64,000 nt of DNA from assembly GCF_900119365.1 (NCBI RefSeq), contig NZ_FPJO01000011.1, positions 205,460 to 269,459 on the forward strand. The letters are read 5' to 3'. How positions within the stretch are numbered: position 1 is the first letter of the stretch; each line of letters opens with the position of its first letter. Shown in pieces: positions 34,217 to 42,376 of the stretch. The position numbers and the translations under genes were made by a program. The notes under the pieces were generated by a model. That model did not search any database, was not told the origin of the DNA, and saw nothing but the letters and a program-made list of their open reading frames with translations. Source of the stretch: Streptomyces atratus (GTDB taxonomy: Bacteria; Actinomycetota; Actinomycetes; Streptomycetales; Streptomycetaceae).

Positions 34217-34425
34217 CGGCAGGAGATCACGACCGTCGACCCCGACTCGCCGTGATCACCGCGGGCCGGCGGGCCCGCGGCGGGCGTGGGCGACGGGTGG
34301 TGCACCCGCTGCGCGGCCTTGCGGCCCAGCCGCTCGATCGGGTCCACCGACTGTGCGCAGCCGGTGGCGGTCAGGAGGGCACCGGCCACCAGCAGTCCGG
34401 CCAGCAGCCGGTGCGCGCCTCTCAT
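34102..34425 (-). CDS. Possible small lipoprotein, translationally coupled to the deacetylase
   Basis: 107 residues: a lipoprotein signal with lipobox LTATGC (Cys near 23), then QSVDPIERLGRKAAQRVHHPSP and a low-complexity tail. The ATG overlaps the stop of the deacetylase gene (ATGA), suggesting coupling. The region after Cys looks like the N-terminal stretch of some Streptomyces polysaccharide deacetylases, so this may be a remnant of a second deacetylase. Its 3' half overlaps the opposite-strand membrane gene, and that C-terminal part has no recognisable domain. Confidence 0.45.
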   Translation of the reverse strand: MRGAHRLLAGLLVAGALLTATGCAQSVDPIERLGRKAAQRVHHPSPTPAAGPPARGDHGESGSTVVISCRQPPESRHSRSSPPLRHWWPARPGSYEGVGAGAGCERR

Positions 34426-35405
34426 ACGTAGTCCTCCAGTCGGGCCACGGCATAGCCCCGGTCCGTGACGGTCTTCATGACCGCCCGGACCAGGTCGGCC
34501 ATGCTGCCGTCCCATTCCGCGCGGCCCCGGAAGTGCGTGAGGATGATGTCGCCGGGGTGCAGGTCCTCGTCCTCCTCGCGCCACTCCATGTGGTCCGGGA
34601 ACGCCTCGGCGTTCCAGAGCGGCACGGCCTCGATCCCGCAGGACTTCGCGATGCGGAGCGTGTCCCCGTTGTAGTTGCCGAACGGCGGGCGGAAGAGTCT
34701 GGGCCGCTGCCCGAACTGCTTCTCGATGATCTCCTGCTCGTCGCAGATCTCGCGCTTCTGCTCGGCGTACGAGAGGCCGGGCAGATAGGGATGGTTGAGC
34801 GTGTGGTTGTTGAGGGTGACACCCAGCCGCTGCGCCTCGCCGAAGTACCCGTAGTTGTCGCTCACCTCGTAGTCGCTGAGGAACGCGCTGTACGGGATGT
34901 CCAGCTCGTCCATCATCTGCAACAGCTCGGGGTCCTTCTCGGAACCGTCGTCCATCGTCAGGAAGACGACGCGGTCCTTGGTCGGGACGGTGGTGAAGAC
35001 CGGCGGCAGCGAGTCGTCGCCGCCCTCCACCTCGAAGCCCTCACGGGTGATGATGCGCGGCTTCACGGCGGGCGGCCGCGGTGCGATCAGCGGCGTCTTC
35101 TCCAGCCCCCACTTCTTGGCGAGCGCCGCCCGCACGGCCGGGCTGAACTTCGCGTTCTCATGGACGCCGGGGCCGCCCGGGTGCCCGGCGGCGGGGTCCG
35201 CGGCGGGTTCTCCGCCCGGGTGCCCGGCGGCCGGCCGGTCCCGGTGCTCGGTGTCGCTCGGCTGCCCGCCGGACCCGGAGGCGCAGCCGGAGCCGACCGC
35301 GGCGACCAGGAGCGCGGCCAGGACGGCGCAGGCGGGCCGGTGCCCGCCGGGGCCCCGCCCCCGTCCGGAATCGGGCGCGAACGATCTGCGCCGCTTCATA
35401 GTCAT
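34422..35405 (-). CDS. Secreted polysaccharide deacetylase (NodB-like) lipoprotein
   Basis: 327 residues. A basic N-terminus and hydrophobic segment end in a lipobox-like VGSGC (Cys near 41), followed by a Gly/Pro/His linker. The NodB domain (about 140-320) carries motif 1 as TMDDGS in place of TFDDGP, the metal histidines in NNHTLNHP, and motif 3 RPPFGNYN. It would remove N-acetyl groups from a cell-wall or extracellular glycan. The ATG at 35405 has an AAGGAAGAA ribosome site. A small lipoprotein frame overlaps its stop codon. Confidence 0.88.
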   Translation of the reverse strand: MTMKRRRSFAPDSGRGRGPGGHRPACAVLAALLVAAVGSGCASGSGGQPSDTEHRDRPAAGHPGGEPAADPAAGHPGGPGVHENAKFSPAVRAALAKKWGLEKTPLIAPRPPAVKPRIITREGFEVEGGDDSLPPVFTTVPTKDRVVFLTMDDGSEKDPELLQMMDELDIPYSAFLSDYEVSDNYGYFGEAQRLGVTLNNHTLNHPYLPGLSYAEQKREICDEQEIIEKQFGQRPRLFRPPFGNYNGDTLRIAKSCGIEAVPLWNAEAFPDHMEWREEDEDLHPGDIILTHFRGRAEWDGSMADLVRAVMKTVTDRGYAVARLEDYV

Positions 35406-35514
35406 TTCTTCCTTTTGTCGTACAAGCTGCATGGCGCCGCATCCTGCCAGCACGCGATCGACCTCCCGGCCCGACACCGCCGCCGGGCCCGCCGGTCTAC
35501 CCGGCTGGCTCACA

Positions 35515-36768
35515 ATGGGGCGGGTGAACGCTCTCGCCCCGAACGACCCGTCCGCCGACGACCGGTCCGACGCCCCCGACCCGCTCGCCGCCTTCCTGGC
35601 CCTGCGCACCCCCGAGGGCGCCGCGCTCCTGGACGAGCTGCGGTCGTACGACCCCGCCCAGGAACTCGCCACCGCCACCCGGCTGCGCCGCACCCACCCG
35701 GCCGCCCTGGTGTCGGCGGCGCTGGGGCAGGCGCGGCTGCGGCAGCGGGCGGTGGCGAAGTTCGGCACCGAGGACGCGTACCGGATGTTCTTCACGCCCA
35801 ACGGCGTCGAGCAGGCGACCCGTACGTCGGTGGCCGCCCATCGAGCGCGGCGGTTCGCAAAGACGGGCGCGGTGCGCACGGTCGCCGACCTCTGCTGCGG
35901 GATCGGCGGCGACGCGATCGCGCTCGCGCGGGCGGGCATCTCGGTGCTCGCCGTGGACCGCGACCCGCTGACCGCCGAGGTGGCCCGCGCCAACGCCGCC
36001 GCGCTCGGGCTGGACGAGCTGATCGAGGTGCGGTGCGCCGATGTCGCCGAGATCGACACCGCGCCGTACGACGCGGTCTTCGTCGACCCGGCCCGGCGCG
36101 GCGGCAGGGGCAGGATCTTCGACCCCGAGGCGTACTCGCCGCCGCTCTCCTGGGCGACCGGTGCCGCGCTCGCGGCCCCCCGCGCCGCGCTGAAGATCGC
36201 TCCGGGCATCCCGCACGAGGCGATCCCGGCGCAGGCGGAGGCCGAGTGGATCTCGGACGGCGGGGACGTGAAGGAGGCGGTGCTCTGGTTCGGCGAGGGC
36301 TTCGCGGCCGGTTCGTACCGCGCCACCGTGCTCCCGGCCGGGGCCACCCTGTGGTCCGGGGCCCCGCTGCCCGCCGCGCCCGTCGGCCCGGTCGGCCGCT
36401 ATCTGTACGAGCCGGACGGCGCCGTCATCCGCGCCCATCTGGTCGCCGACATCGTCGCGCGGTGCGAGGGCCGGCTGATCGACGAGACCATCGCGTACAT
36501 CACGGGCGACCGGCCGTACGAGTCCCCGTACACCTCCGGGTACGAGATCACCGACGAGTTGCCCTTCAACATGAAGAAGCTGAAGGCGCTGCTGCGGGAG
36601 CGGAAGGTGGGCGTACTGACCGTCAAGAAGCGCGGCTCGGCGGTCGAACCGGAGGAGCTGCGACGCCGGATGAAGCTCCAGGGGCCGAACTCCGCGACGG
36701 TCTTCCTGACCCGGGTGGCCGGAGCGCCGACGATGCTGATCGGCCACCCGCTGACCGGCCCGGCCTGA
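35515..36768 (+). CDS. THUMP-like class I SAM-dependent methyltransferase
   Basis: 417 residues. An N-terminal helical region (about 1-110) precedes a Rossmann methyltransferase with the SAM-binding motif VADLCCGIGGDAIALA (about 120-135), acidic VDRDP, and the DPARR motif (VDPARRGGRGRIFDPEAYSPP). A THUMP-like C-terminal domain follows (LKALLRERKVGVLTVKKRG). RNA is the probable substrate because of domain resemblance, but the nucleotide is unknown. The ATG at 35515 and a GTG at 35524 are both plausible starts. It stands alone, divergent from the deacetylase. Confidence 0.85.
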   Translation: MGRVNALAPNDPSADDRSDAPDPLAAFLALRTPEGAALLDELRSYDPAQELATATRLRRTHPAALVSAALGQARLRQRAVAKFGTEDAYRMFFTPNGVEQATRTSVAAHRARRFAKTGAVRTVADLCCGIGGDAIALARAGISVLAVDRDPLTAEVARANAAALGLDELIEVRCADVAEIDTAPYDAVFVDPARRGGRGRIFDPEAYSPPLSWATGAALAAPRAALKIAPGIPHEAIPAQAEAEWISDGGDVKEAVLWFGEGFAAGSYRATVLPAGATLWSGAPLPAAPVGPVGRYLYEPDGAVIRAHLVADIVARCEGRLIDETIAYITGDRPYESPYTSGYEITDELPFNMKKLKALLRERKVGVLTVKKRGSAVEPEELRRRMKLQGPNSATVFLTRVAGAPTMLIGHPLTGPA

Positions 36769-36784
36769 GGCGCCGGACGGCCGG

Positions 36785-37150
36785 TCAGGCGAGGTCGGTC
36801 AGATCCTCCGCGTACACCTGCGAGAGCGGCTGGGGGCCCACGTACTGCTGGCAGTTGCACTGCCCGGACTCGAAGCGGACCGGCTTCTTGGACTCGTCCC
36901 AGGCCGTCGGCACCTCGACCCGCTCATGGCACTTGCCCTGCTTGTCGTGCTTGGCGAGATGGTGTGTGCAGCCGCAGACCGGCTCCGGCGGCCTGTTCGC
37001 CGCTTCGAGGGCCAGCCGCTCCTGCCGGGAGGCCTCCAGCAGTTCCAGCTTGCGGTCGTGCCGATTGCGCAGTGCTGTACGGACGTTGTCGACGGCCCAT
37101 CCGAAGCCGCCCGTCCAGAAGATGATGAGCACCCACCAGTACCACTCCAT
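36785..37150 (-). CDS. Small membrane-anchored protein with a Cys/His cluster
   Basis: 121 residues. One N-terminal membrane helix (WYWWVLIIFWTGGFGWAV) is followed by a charged, probably helical region. A compact cluster, CGCTHHLAKHDKQGKC, and a later CNCQQY may bind zinc or an iron cluster. No family was recognised. It converges with the methyltransferase gene 16 bp away. The anchored Cys/His module suggests a metal-binding or redox-sensing role, which is inference. Confidence 0.75.
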   Translation of the reverse strand: MEWYWWVLIIFWTGGFGWAVDNVRTALRNRHDRKLELLEASRQERLALEAANRPPEPVCGCTHHLAKHDKQGKCHERVEVPTAWDESKKPVRFESGQCNCQQYVGPQPLSQVYAEDLTDLA

Positions 37151-37200
37151 GTCGCCCTCCCCCGGCGTGACCCATGTGTCCTGTCAGGATAGGTCCGCGG

Positions 37201-37866
37201 TCAGCGGTGGGCACCGCCCCCGGCGGAGAACAGCGGCTCCGCAGCGGGCGCCCCGGCCAGTACCCGCAGCACCCAGCGCCGGTGGGCGAACGCCTTGACG
37301 AGGCCGATGAGTCCGACGATCCAGCCGGTCAGCCCCAGCCCCATGACCAGGACGGCCAGACCGTACGCGTTTCCTTCCAGCACGCCGCTGGCCGGGACGG
37401 CGAAGCAGGCGTACAGCCCGGCCGCGCAGAGCGCGAAGGACATCAGCAGCCAGGCGAGCGAGGCGCCCGGCATCCGCAGGGCCGCGTCGCGTGCCGGATC
37501 GCGGTCCAAGCCGCCCCAGGCGTCGAGCAGCCGGCGGATCCCGCGGTCGCGGCGCAGGCCGACGACGACGAGGACGACCGCGGGCACCACACAGCCGACG
37601 CCCATGGCTGCGAGGACCACACCGATCGCGGCGCTGATGACGTCGTAGGACTCCTCGAAGGTGATCAGCGCCGTGCCCACCAGCAGCCAGCCGAGCGCGC
37701 AGAGCGCTCCCCACAGCCACAGCATCGCCAGTCGGCCCGGTGACACATGCGCCTTCACCAACGCGCCGAGCACCGCGGCCCGGTCGGTCAGCAGGGCCTC
37801 CCGGTCGGGCCAGGAACGTATCTCCACGGGCGGTGGCGGTGGCGGCAGTTGTGCGCGGCGAGACAT
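37201..37866 (-). CDS. Membrane protein of unknown function
   Basis: 221 residues. A proline run near the N-terminus (PPPPPPVEIRSW) is followed by four hydrophobic helices (about 47-68, 75-100, 135-155 and 162-185). No enzymatic motif was seen. The ATG at 37866 gives the expected start; the larger in-frame extension is shadow. It lies just downstream of the YciI-family remnant, whose open frame runs into this gene in another phase. Confidence 0.75.
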   Translation of the reverse strand: MSRRAQLPPPPPPVEIRSWPDREALLTDRAAVLGALVKAHVSPGRLAMLWLWGALCALGWLLVGTALITFEESYDVISAAIGVVLAAMGVGCVVPAVVLVVVGLRRDRGIRRLLDAWGGLDRDPARDAALRMPGASLAWLLMSFALCAAGLYACFAVPASGVLEGNAYGLAVLVMGLGLTGWIVGLIGLVKAFAHRRWVLRVLAGAPAAEPLFSAGGGAHR

Positions 37867-37928
37867 GGGGCAGACCCTACCGACCGCGCGGGGGAGGTCG
37901 GTTCGGGCGTTGCGCACCGCCTCCAGGA

Positions 37929-38075
37929 GGTGGGAGTGGGCCCCGCCGTCTCCAGCATGACGCCCGCCTTCGTGATCTCCTCGAACAGGGCGCCCATGCG
38001 CTGGTCGAACTCGGGGTCCGGGGCGTCGAAGGGGTTCTGCTCGTCGATACGGATCAGTGACATGAAGCGCGGCAT
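37929..38075 (-). pseudogene. Truncated YciI/YCII-family gene remnant
   Basis: The first 49 codons (MPRFMSLIRIDEQNPF ... AGVMLETAGPTPT) match the N-terminus of the DGPFAETKE/YciI family, which normally continues for about 70 more residues to a DGPFTETKE motif. After PTPT the reading frame changes to unrelated Arg/Pro-rich sequence and no motif follows in any frame. It appears deleted from its 3' end, leaving the start, next to the MFS exporter gene. Confidence 0.7.
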
Positions 38076-38116
38076 GGTGACACCCAGGTCGGACGGGCGG
38101 GGGCTTTCCCCGCCTC

Positions 38117-39625
38117 TCACCCCTGCGTCGAACGGGGCCCGGCCGGATCGACAGTTCCCTGGAAACTCTTCTGAGAAATTTCCGGCCCGGCCACCGGAGC
38201 GGTCTCCGGGCCGGCCTCCGGAGCCCCCGCCGCAGCCGCCCGCCCCCGTCCCGGGAGCAGCACCAGGGCCACCAGTGCCGCGACGGTGAGCAGCCCGGCA
38301 CAGACCCAGAACGCCGCCGAGTACCCGGCCGCCAGGTCGGCCGGACGGTTTCCGTCGCCGGTGACCCGGGCGGCGACGGTGACCAGGACCGCGAGCCCCA
38401 GCGAGCCGCCCACCTGACGGGAGCTGTTCAACAGCCCGGAGGCCATGCCCGTCTCCTCGGGCGCCACATCGGTCGTGGCCGCCGTGCCGAGCGGTACGAA
38501 GCACATCCCGATGCCGATGCTGCAGACCAGCGACGGGCCGAGGATCGAGTACAGGAAGCCGCCGTCCGCCTCCGCCGTCACCGCGAATCCGGCCAGGCCG
38601 AGCGCGGCCAGGAAGCCGCCGAGCGCCAGCAGCCGTCCGGTGCCGAGCGCCGCGACCGTACGGGTGGCGACGAGCGAGCCGGCGACGACGCCCGCCGAGA
38701 ACGGCAGGAAGGCGACACCGGCGGCGGTCGGCCCGTAGTCGAGCACCTGCTGCATGTAGAGCGAGACGAAGTAGAACGCGGCGAACTGCCCGGAGCTCAG
38801 CAGCAGGCAGACGACATTGGCGGTCAGCACCGGCCGCCCCCTCAGCAGCCCGGGACGGAGCAGCGGAGTGCGGGCCCGCAGCTCGACGACGACGAAGACG
38901 GTCAGCAGCAGCACGGCGGCGCCGAGCGTGCCCAGCGTCCGGGCCGACCCCCATGCGTCGGTCGATGTCCGTACGAGTCCGAGGACCAGCAGCGTCGTGC
39001 CCGCGGTGGCCAGCAGCGCTCCGGCCACATCGAGCCGGCCGTTGGTGCGGGCCGGCTCGCCCCGCAGTCCGCTGCGCACGGCCCCCACCAGCGCGAACCC
39101 CACGATCGGCCCATTCACCAGCATCACCGCGCGCCAGCCCGCCGCATCGGTGAGCACCCCGCCCGCGAGCACCCCGACCGCGCCGCCCGCCGCCCCCGCC
39201 ATGCCCCACAGCCCCAGGGCGCGGGAACGGGCGGGCCCGGCCGGGAAGGCCAGGGCGATCAGGGCGAAGGCGACCGGGGCGAGCGCGGCGGCGCCGATCC
39301 CCTGCACCGCCCGCGCGGCGATCAGCCCGCCCGGCGACCGGGCGAGCCCGCCCGCCAGGCTCGCCGCGCCGAACAGCACCAGGCCCGCCGTCAGGATCCG
39401 GCGGCTGCCGAACAGGTCGGCGAGCCGCCCGCCGAGCATCAGCAGCCCGCCGAAGGCCAGTGCGTAGGCGTTCACCACCCACAGCAGCCCCTGGGGCGTG
39501 AAGCCGAGATCGCCGCGCATGTCCGGCAGCGCGACGTTCACCACGGACATGTCCAGCGCCACCATGAACTGCACGGTGAGAGCCACCGACAGCAGCCAGC
39601 GCGTATGTCGTGACTGATCGCTCAC
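38117..39625 (-). CDS. MFS multidrug exporter, DHA2 (EmrB/QacA) family
   Basis: 502 residues with about 14 transmembrane helices. Family signatures are DMSVVNVALPDM in helix 1, GGRLADLFGSRR in the 2-3 loop, and AVQGIGAAALAP in helix 4. It should export a drug or metabolite by proton antiport. It is divergent from a TetR regulator, 114 bp apart, with a perfect palindrome between them, so it is probably the repressed target of that regulator. The substrate is unknown. Confidence 0.92.
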   Translation of the reverse strand: MSDQSRHTRWLLSVALTVQFMVALDMSVVNVALPDMRGDLGFTPQGLLWVVNAYALAFGGLLMLGGRLADLFGSRRILTAGLVLFGAASLAGGLARSPGGLIAARAVQGIGAAALAPVAFALIALAFPAGPARSRALGLWGMAGAAGGAVGVLAGGVLTDAAGWRAVMLVNGPIVGFALVGAVRSGLRGEPARTNGRLDVAGALLATAGTTLLVLGLVRTSTDAWGSARTLGTLGAAVLLLTVFVVVELRARTPLLRPGLLRGRPVLTANVVCLLLSSGQFAAFYFVSLYMQQVLDYGPTAAGVAFLPFSAGVVAGSLVATRTVAALGTGRLLALGGFLAALGLAGFAVTAEADGGFLYSILGPSLVCSIGIGMCFVPLGTAATTDVAPEETGMASGLLNSSRQVGGSLGLAVLVTVAARVTGDGNRPADLAAGYSAAFWVCAGLLTVAALVALVLLPGRGRAAAAGAPEAGPETAPVAGPEISQKSFQGTVDPAGPRSTQG

Positions 39626-39665
39626 GACGTTTCCCTTCCCTCGCGGTCATTCGGTCGAGTCATTA

Positions 39666-39679
39666 CTATACGCGTATAG
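39666..39679. promoter_or_regulatory. Palindromic operator between MFS exporter and TetR regulator
   Basis: CTATACGCGTATAG is a perfect 14-bp dyad in AT-rich DNA within the 114-bp divergent gap. It overlaps a minus-strand TATAGT -10-like element for the exporter and lies 61 bp before the regulator start. It is the probable TetR binding site. Confidence 0.78.
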
Positions 39680-39739
39680 AAATTACGTGCGAGGGGCCCG
39701 GGAAGGAGCGGGAGCAGTGGTACGGGAGACAATGCCGAG

Positions 39740-40477
39740 GTGGCAGGGACCGAGAAGAAGCAGGCACCGGCGAAGAAGGCACCCATAAAGAAGGCGCCTG
39801 CGAAGAAGCAGGCGCCTGAGAAGCGGTCCGTGGGGCGGCCACGCAGGCTCGACCCGGACGCGATGGTCGCCACCGCGCGCCGCATCATCGAGGAAGAGGG
39901 CGTGGACGCCCTGAGCATGCGGCGGGTGGCGAAAGAACTCGGCTCCACCCCGATGGCGCTCTACCACTACGTGCAGGACAAGGACGAGCTGCTGATGCTC
40001 ACCCTGTCGGGCACCGCGGCCGCCTTCCCCCGGCCCGAGCTGCCCGAGGACCCGCGCGAACGGCTGCTCGCCGTGGCCGTGCACTTGCACGGCGTCCTGG
40101 CCCGGCTCCCGTGGGTGCTGGACATCCTGGCGCTGGGCGAACTGACCGACAAGAACGCGCTGTGGATGGTCGAGGAGATCATCGACTCGGCGCTCGCCTG
40201 CGGCCTCTCCCCCGCCCAGGCGGTACGCGCGTACCGGACGATCTGGAGTTATGTCTACGGCGACCTGGTCTTCCGCCGGGCAGCCGAACGCCGCACGCAG
40301 AACCCGCCGAACAAGCGTTGGTTCCCCGAGATGGTGACCGAAGAGGACGCGGCGACGCTGCCCCGGCTCGCCGCGATCAAGGACGAGTGGCGGGCGTACG
40401 CCGCCGACTACGAGGTGGCGGACGAACTGGACGCGATCGTCCGGGGACTGATCGAGCGGGGAACCGCCGTCGGCTGA
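39740..40477 (+). CDS. TetR-family repressor with basic Ala/Lys-rich N-tail
   Basis: 245 residues. A 30-residue tail rich in Lys/Ala/Pro repeats (APAKKAPIKKAPAKKQAP) precedes a TetR helix-turn-helix (about 35-80, ARRIIEEEGVDALSMRRVAKEL, with STPMALYHYVQDK) and a TetR_C-type ligand domain. The histone-like tail is an unusual addition that could raise nonspecific DNA affinity. GTG start at 39740. It probably represses the divergent exporter through the palindrome at 39666. The inducer is unknown. Confidence 0.9.
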   Translation: MAGTEKKQAPAKKAPIKKAPAKKQAPEKRSVGRPRRLDPDAMVATARRIIEEEGVDALSMRRVAKELGSTPMALYHYVQDKDELLMLTLSGTAAAFPRPELPEDPRERLLAVAVHLHGVLARLPWVLDILALGELTDKNALWMVEEIIDSALACGLSPAQAVRAYRTIWSYVYGDLVFRRAAERRTQNPPNKRWFPEMVTEEDAATLPRLAAIKDEWRAYAADYEVADELDAIVRGLIERGTAVG

Positions 40478-40485
40478 GGAGCCGG

Positions 40486-40764
40486 TCAGCCGGTGACGGG
40501 TCCGCCGTCCCCCAGCGACTCGAAGCGCCAGCGGTGCACCGGGCGGGTGATCAACTCGGCGTCCGGCTCGGGGATTTCGGGCAGCTCGTCGCCGTACTCC
40601 CCCGCCCACCAGGTGATGACCAGGACCCGGTCCTGCGGGGCGCGCAGCAGCTCGCGGCGGAGCGGCTCCCGGGCAAGCTCGGCCGAACGGGCCCGCGCCC
40701 ACTCCAGGAGTTCGGCGCCCCGGCCCGCCACGGCACGGGCCTCCCACATGAGTGCGACGGTCAT
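40486..40764 (-). CDS. Small ABM-like ferredoxin-fold protein coupled to tsaD
   Basis: 92 residues, resembling an antibiotic-biosynthesis-monooxygenase-like ferredoxin fold (MTVALMWEARAVAGRGAELLEWA, VLVITWWAGEYG). Its ATG overlaps the tsaD stop codon (ATGA), so it is translationally coupled as the last gene of the tsaB-rimI-tsaD transcript. No catalytic residue can be assigned. A function connected to tRNA modification is not implied by its sequence; co-transcription may be incidental. Confidence 0.72.
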   Translation of the reverse strand: MTVALMWEARAVAGRGAELLEWARARSAELAREPLRRELLRAPQDRVLVITWWAGEYGDELPEIPEPDAELITRPVHRWRFESLGDGGPVTG

Positions 40765-41861
40765 GAGTAGAGGTTGTCCTTGCTGATCTCGTGGACGTGG
40801 TCGTGGTCGTGCGCCAAGGCGCCCGGCACATGGGTGTCGGTCACCGGCAGCGAGGAGTCCGCGGACAGTTCCAGGTCCGAGGCCGGCCGGTTGCGGGCGA
40901 CCATCTCCGCGCCCAGCGCCGCGACCATCGCGCCGTTGTCCGTGCACAGCCCGGGGCGCGGCACCCGCAGCCGGATGCCGGCCCGCTCGCACCGCTCCTC
41001 GGCCAGCGCCCGCAGCCGCGAGTTGGCCGCGACACCGCCGCCGATCATCAGGTGGTCGACGCCCTCGTCCTTGCAGGCCCGGACGGCCTTGCGGGTGAGC
41101 ACGTCCACCACGGCCTCCTGGAAGGACGCCGCCACGTCCCGTACCGGCACCTCCTCGCCCGCCGCCCGCTTGGCCTCGATCCAGCGGGCCACCGAGGTCT
41201 TCAGGCCCGAGAAGGAGAAGTCGTAGGCGGGATCGCGCGAACCGGTGAGCCCGCGCGGGAACGCGATCGCGGCCGGGTCGCCCTCCTTCGCAAGCCGGTC
41301 GATGACCGGGCCGCCGGGGAAGCCGAGGTCCAGCACCCGGGCGATCTTGTCGAAAGCCTCGCCCGCCGCGTCGTCGATGGTCGCGCCCAGCGGCCGTACG
41401 TCATTGGTGATGTCCGGCGCGAGCAGCAGCGAGGAGTGGCCGCCGCTGACCAGCAGCGCCATCGTCGGCTCGGGCAGCGGGCCGTGCTCCAGCTGGTCCA
41501 CGCAGATGTGCGAGGCGAGGTGGTTCACCCCGTAGAGCGGCTTGTTCAGCGCGTACGCGTACGCCTTCGCCGCCGATACACCGACCAGCAGCGCGCCCGC
41601 GAGCCCGGGGCCCGCGGTGACGGAGATGCCGTCGAGGTCGCGGGCGCTGATCCCGGCCTCCTTCAGGGCGCGCTCGATGGTGGGGACCATCGCCTCCAGA
41701 TGGGCGCGGGAGGCGATCTCCGGGACGACGCCGCCGAAGCGGGCGTGCGTGTCGACGCTGGACGCGACGGCGTCGGCGAGCAGCGTCGTACCCCGGACGA
41801 TGCCGACGCCGGTCTCGTCGCAGGAGGTCTCGATGCCGAGTACGAGCGGTTCGTCAGCCAT
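40761..41861 (-). CDS. tsaD: tRNA N6-threonylcarbamoyladenosine synthase TsaD
   Basis: 366 residues of the Kae1/Gcp family. The N-terminal ETSCDETGVGIV, the metal-site region VNHLASH, ALLVSGGHSSLL, and the C-terminal IGGGVAANSRLR are present. With TsaB and TsaE it transfers the threonylcarbamoyl group to A37 of ANN-decoding tRNAs. Its start overlaps the rimI stop by one base. The His-Asp-rich C-tail (ALAHDHDHVHE) is unusual. Confidence 0.95.
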   Translation of the reverse strand: MADEPLVLGIETSCDETGVGIVRGTTLLADAVASSVDTHARFGGVVPEIASRAHLEAMVPTIERALKEAGISARDLDGISVTAGPGLAGALLVGVSAAKAYAYALNKPLYGVNHLASHICVDQLEHGPLPEPTMALLVSGGHSSLLLAPDITNDVRPLGATIDDAAGEAFDKIARVLDLGFPGGPVIDRLAKEGDPAAIAFPRGLTGSRDPAYDFSFSGLKTSVARWIEAKRAAGEEVPVRDVAASFQEAVVDVLTRKAVRACKDEGVDHLMIGGGVAANSRLRALAEERCERAGIRLRVPRPGLCTDNGAMVAALGAEMVARNRPASDLELSADSSLPVTDTHVPGALAHDHDHVHEISKDNLYS

Positions 41862-42376
41862 CAGTCAGTCTCTGTTTCCTGTACGTGTTCTTGCACGTGC
41901 TCTTGTACGTGGAGGCGCATGACGAGCGCGTCGATGTTCCCCGGCTGGTAGTAGCCGCGGCGGAAGCCGATCGGTTCGAAGCCGAAGCGTTCGTACAGCT
42001 TCTGGGCCCGGGTGTTGTCGACGCGGACCTCGAGCAGCACCTCGGTGCACTCGAAGGCCGTGGCGTGCTTCAGCAGGTCGGTGAGGAGCACGGAGCCGAG
42101 GCCGCCGCCCCAGTGGTCGCGGGTGACCCCGATCGTCTGTACGTCGGCGAGGTCGTCGGCCGCGGCGAGGCCCGCGTAGCCGACGATCCGGCCGATGACG
42201 GGGTCCTCGGCGACGACATAGCGGCGGGTGGCGCGGGGGCCGCGGGAGTGCGCCAGCTCGGACCAGAACATGCCGGCCGACCAGGCGTCGTCCGGGAACA
42301 GCTCGTGTTCGAGCTCCAGCACCGGATCGATGTCCCACCAGCGCATCTCGCGCAGAACGGCAGTCGTGCTCGTCAC
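41861..42376 (-). CDS. rimI: Ribosomal protein S18-alanine N-acetyltransferase RimI
   Basis: 171 residues with a GNAT fold: acetyl-CoA site in GVTRDHWGGGLGSVLLTDLL and the family pattern NTRAQKLYERFGFEPIGFRRGYY. The C-terminus carries tandem HVQE repeats (HVQEHVQEHVQETETD), absent from typical RimI. The GTG at 42376 overlaps the tsaB end by 4 bases. The tsaB-rimI-tsaD order is conserved in actinobacteria. Substrate specificity (S18 or others) is by family. Confidence 0.9.
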   Translation of the reverse strand: MTSTTAVLREMRWWDIDPVLELEHELFPDDAWSAGMFWSELAHSRGPRATRRYVVAEDPVIGRIVGYAGLAAADDLADVQTIGVTRDHWGGGLGSVLLTDLLKHATAFECTEVLLEVRVDNTRAQKLYERFGFEPIGFRRGYYQPGNIDALVMRLHVQEHVQEHVQETETD

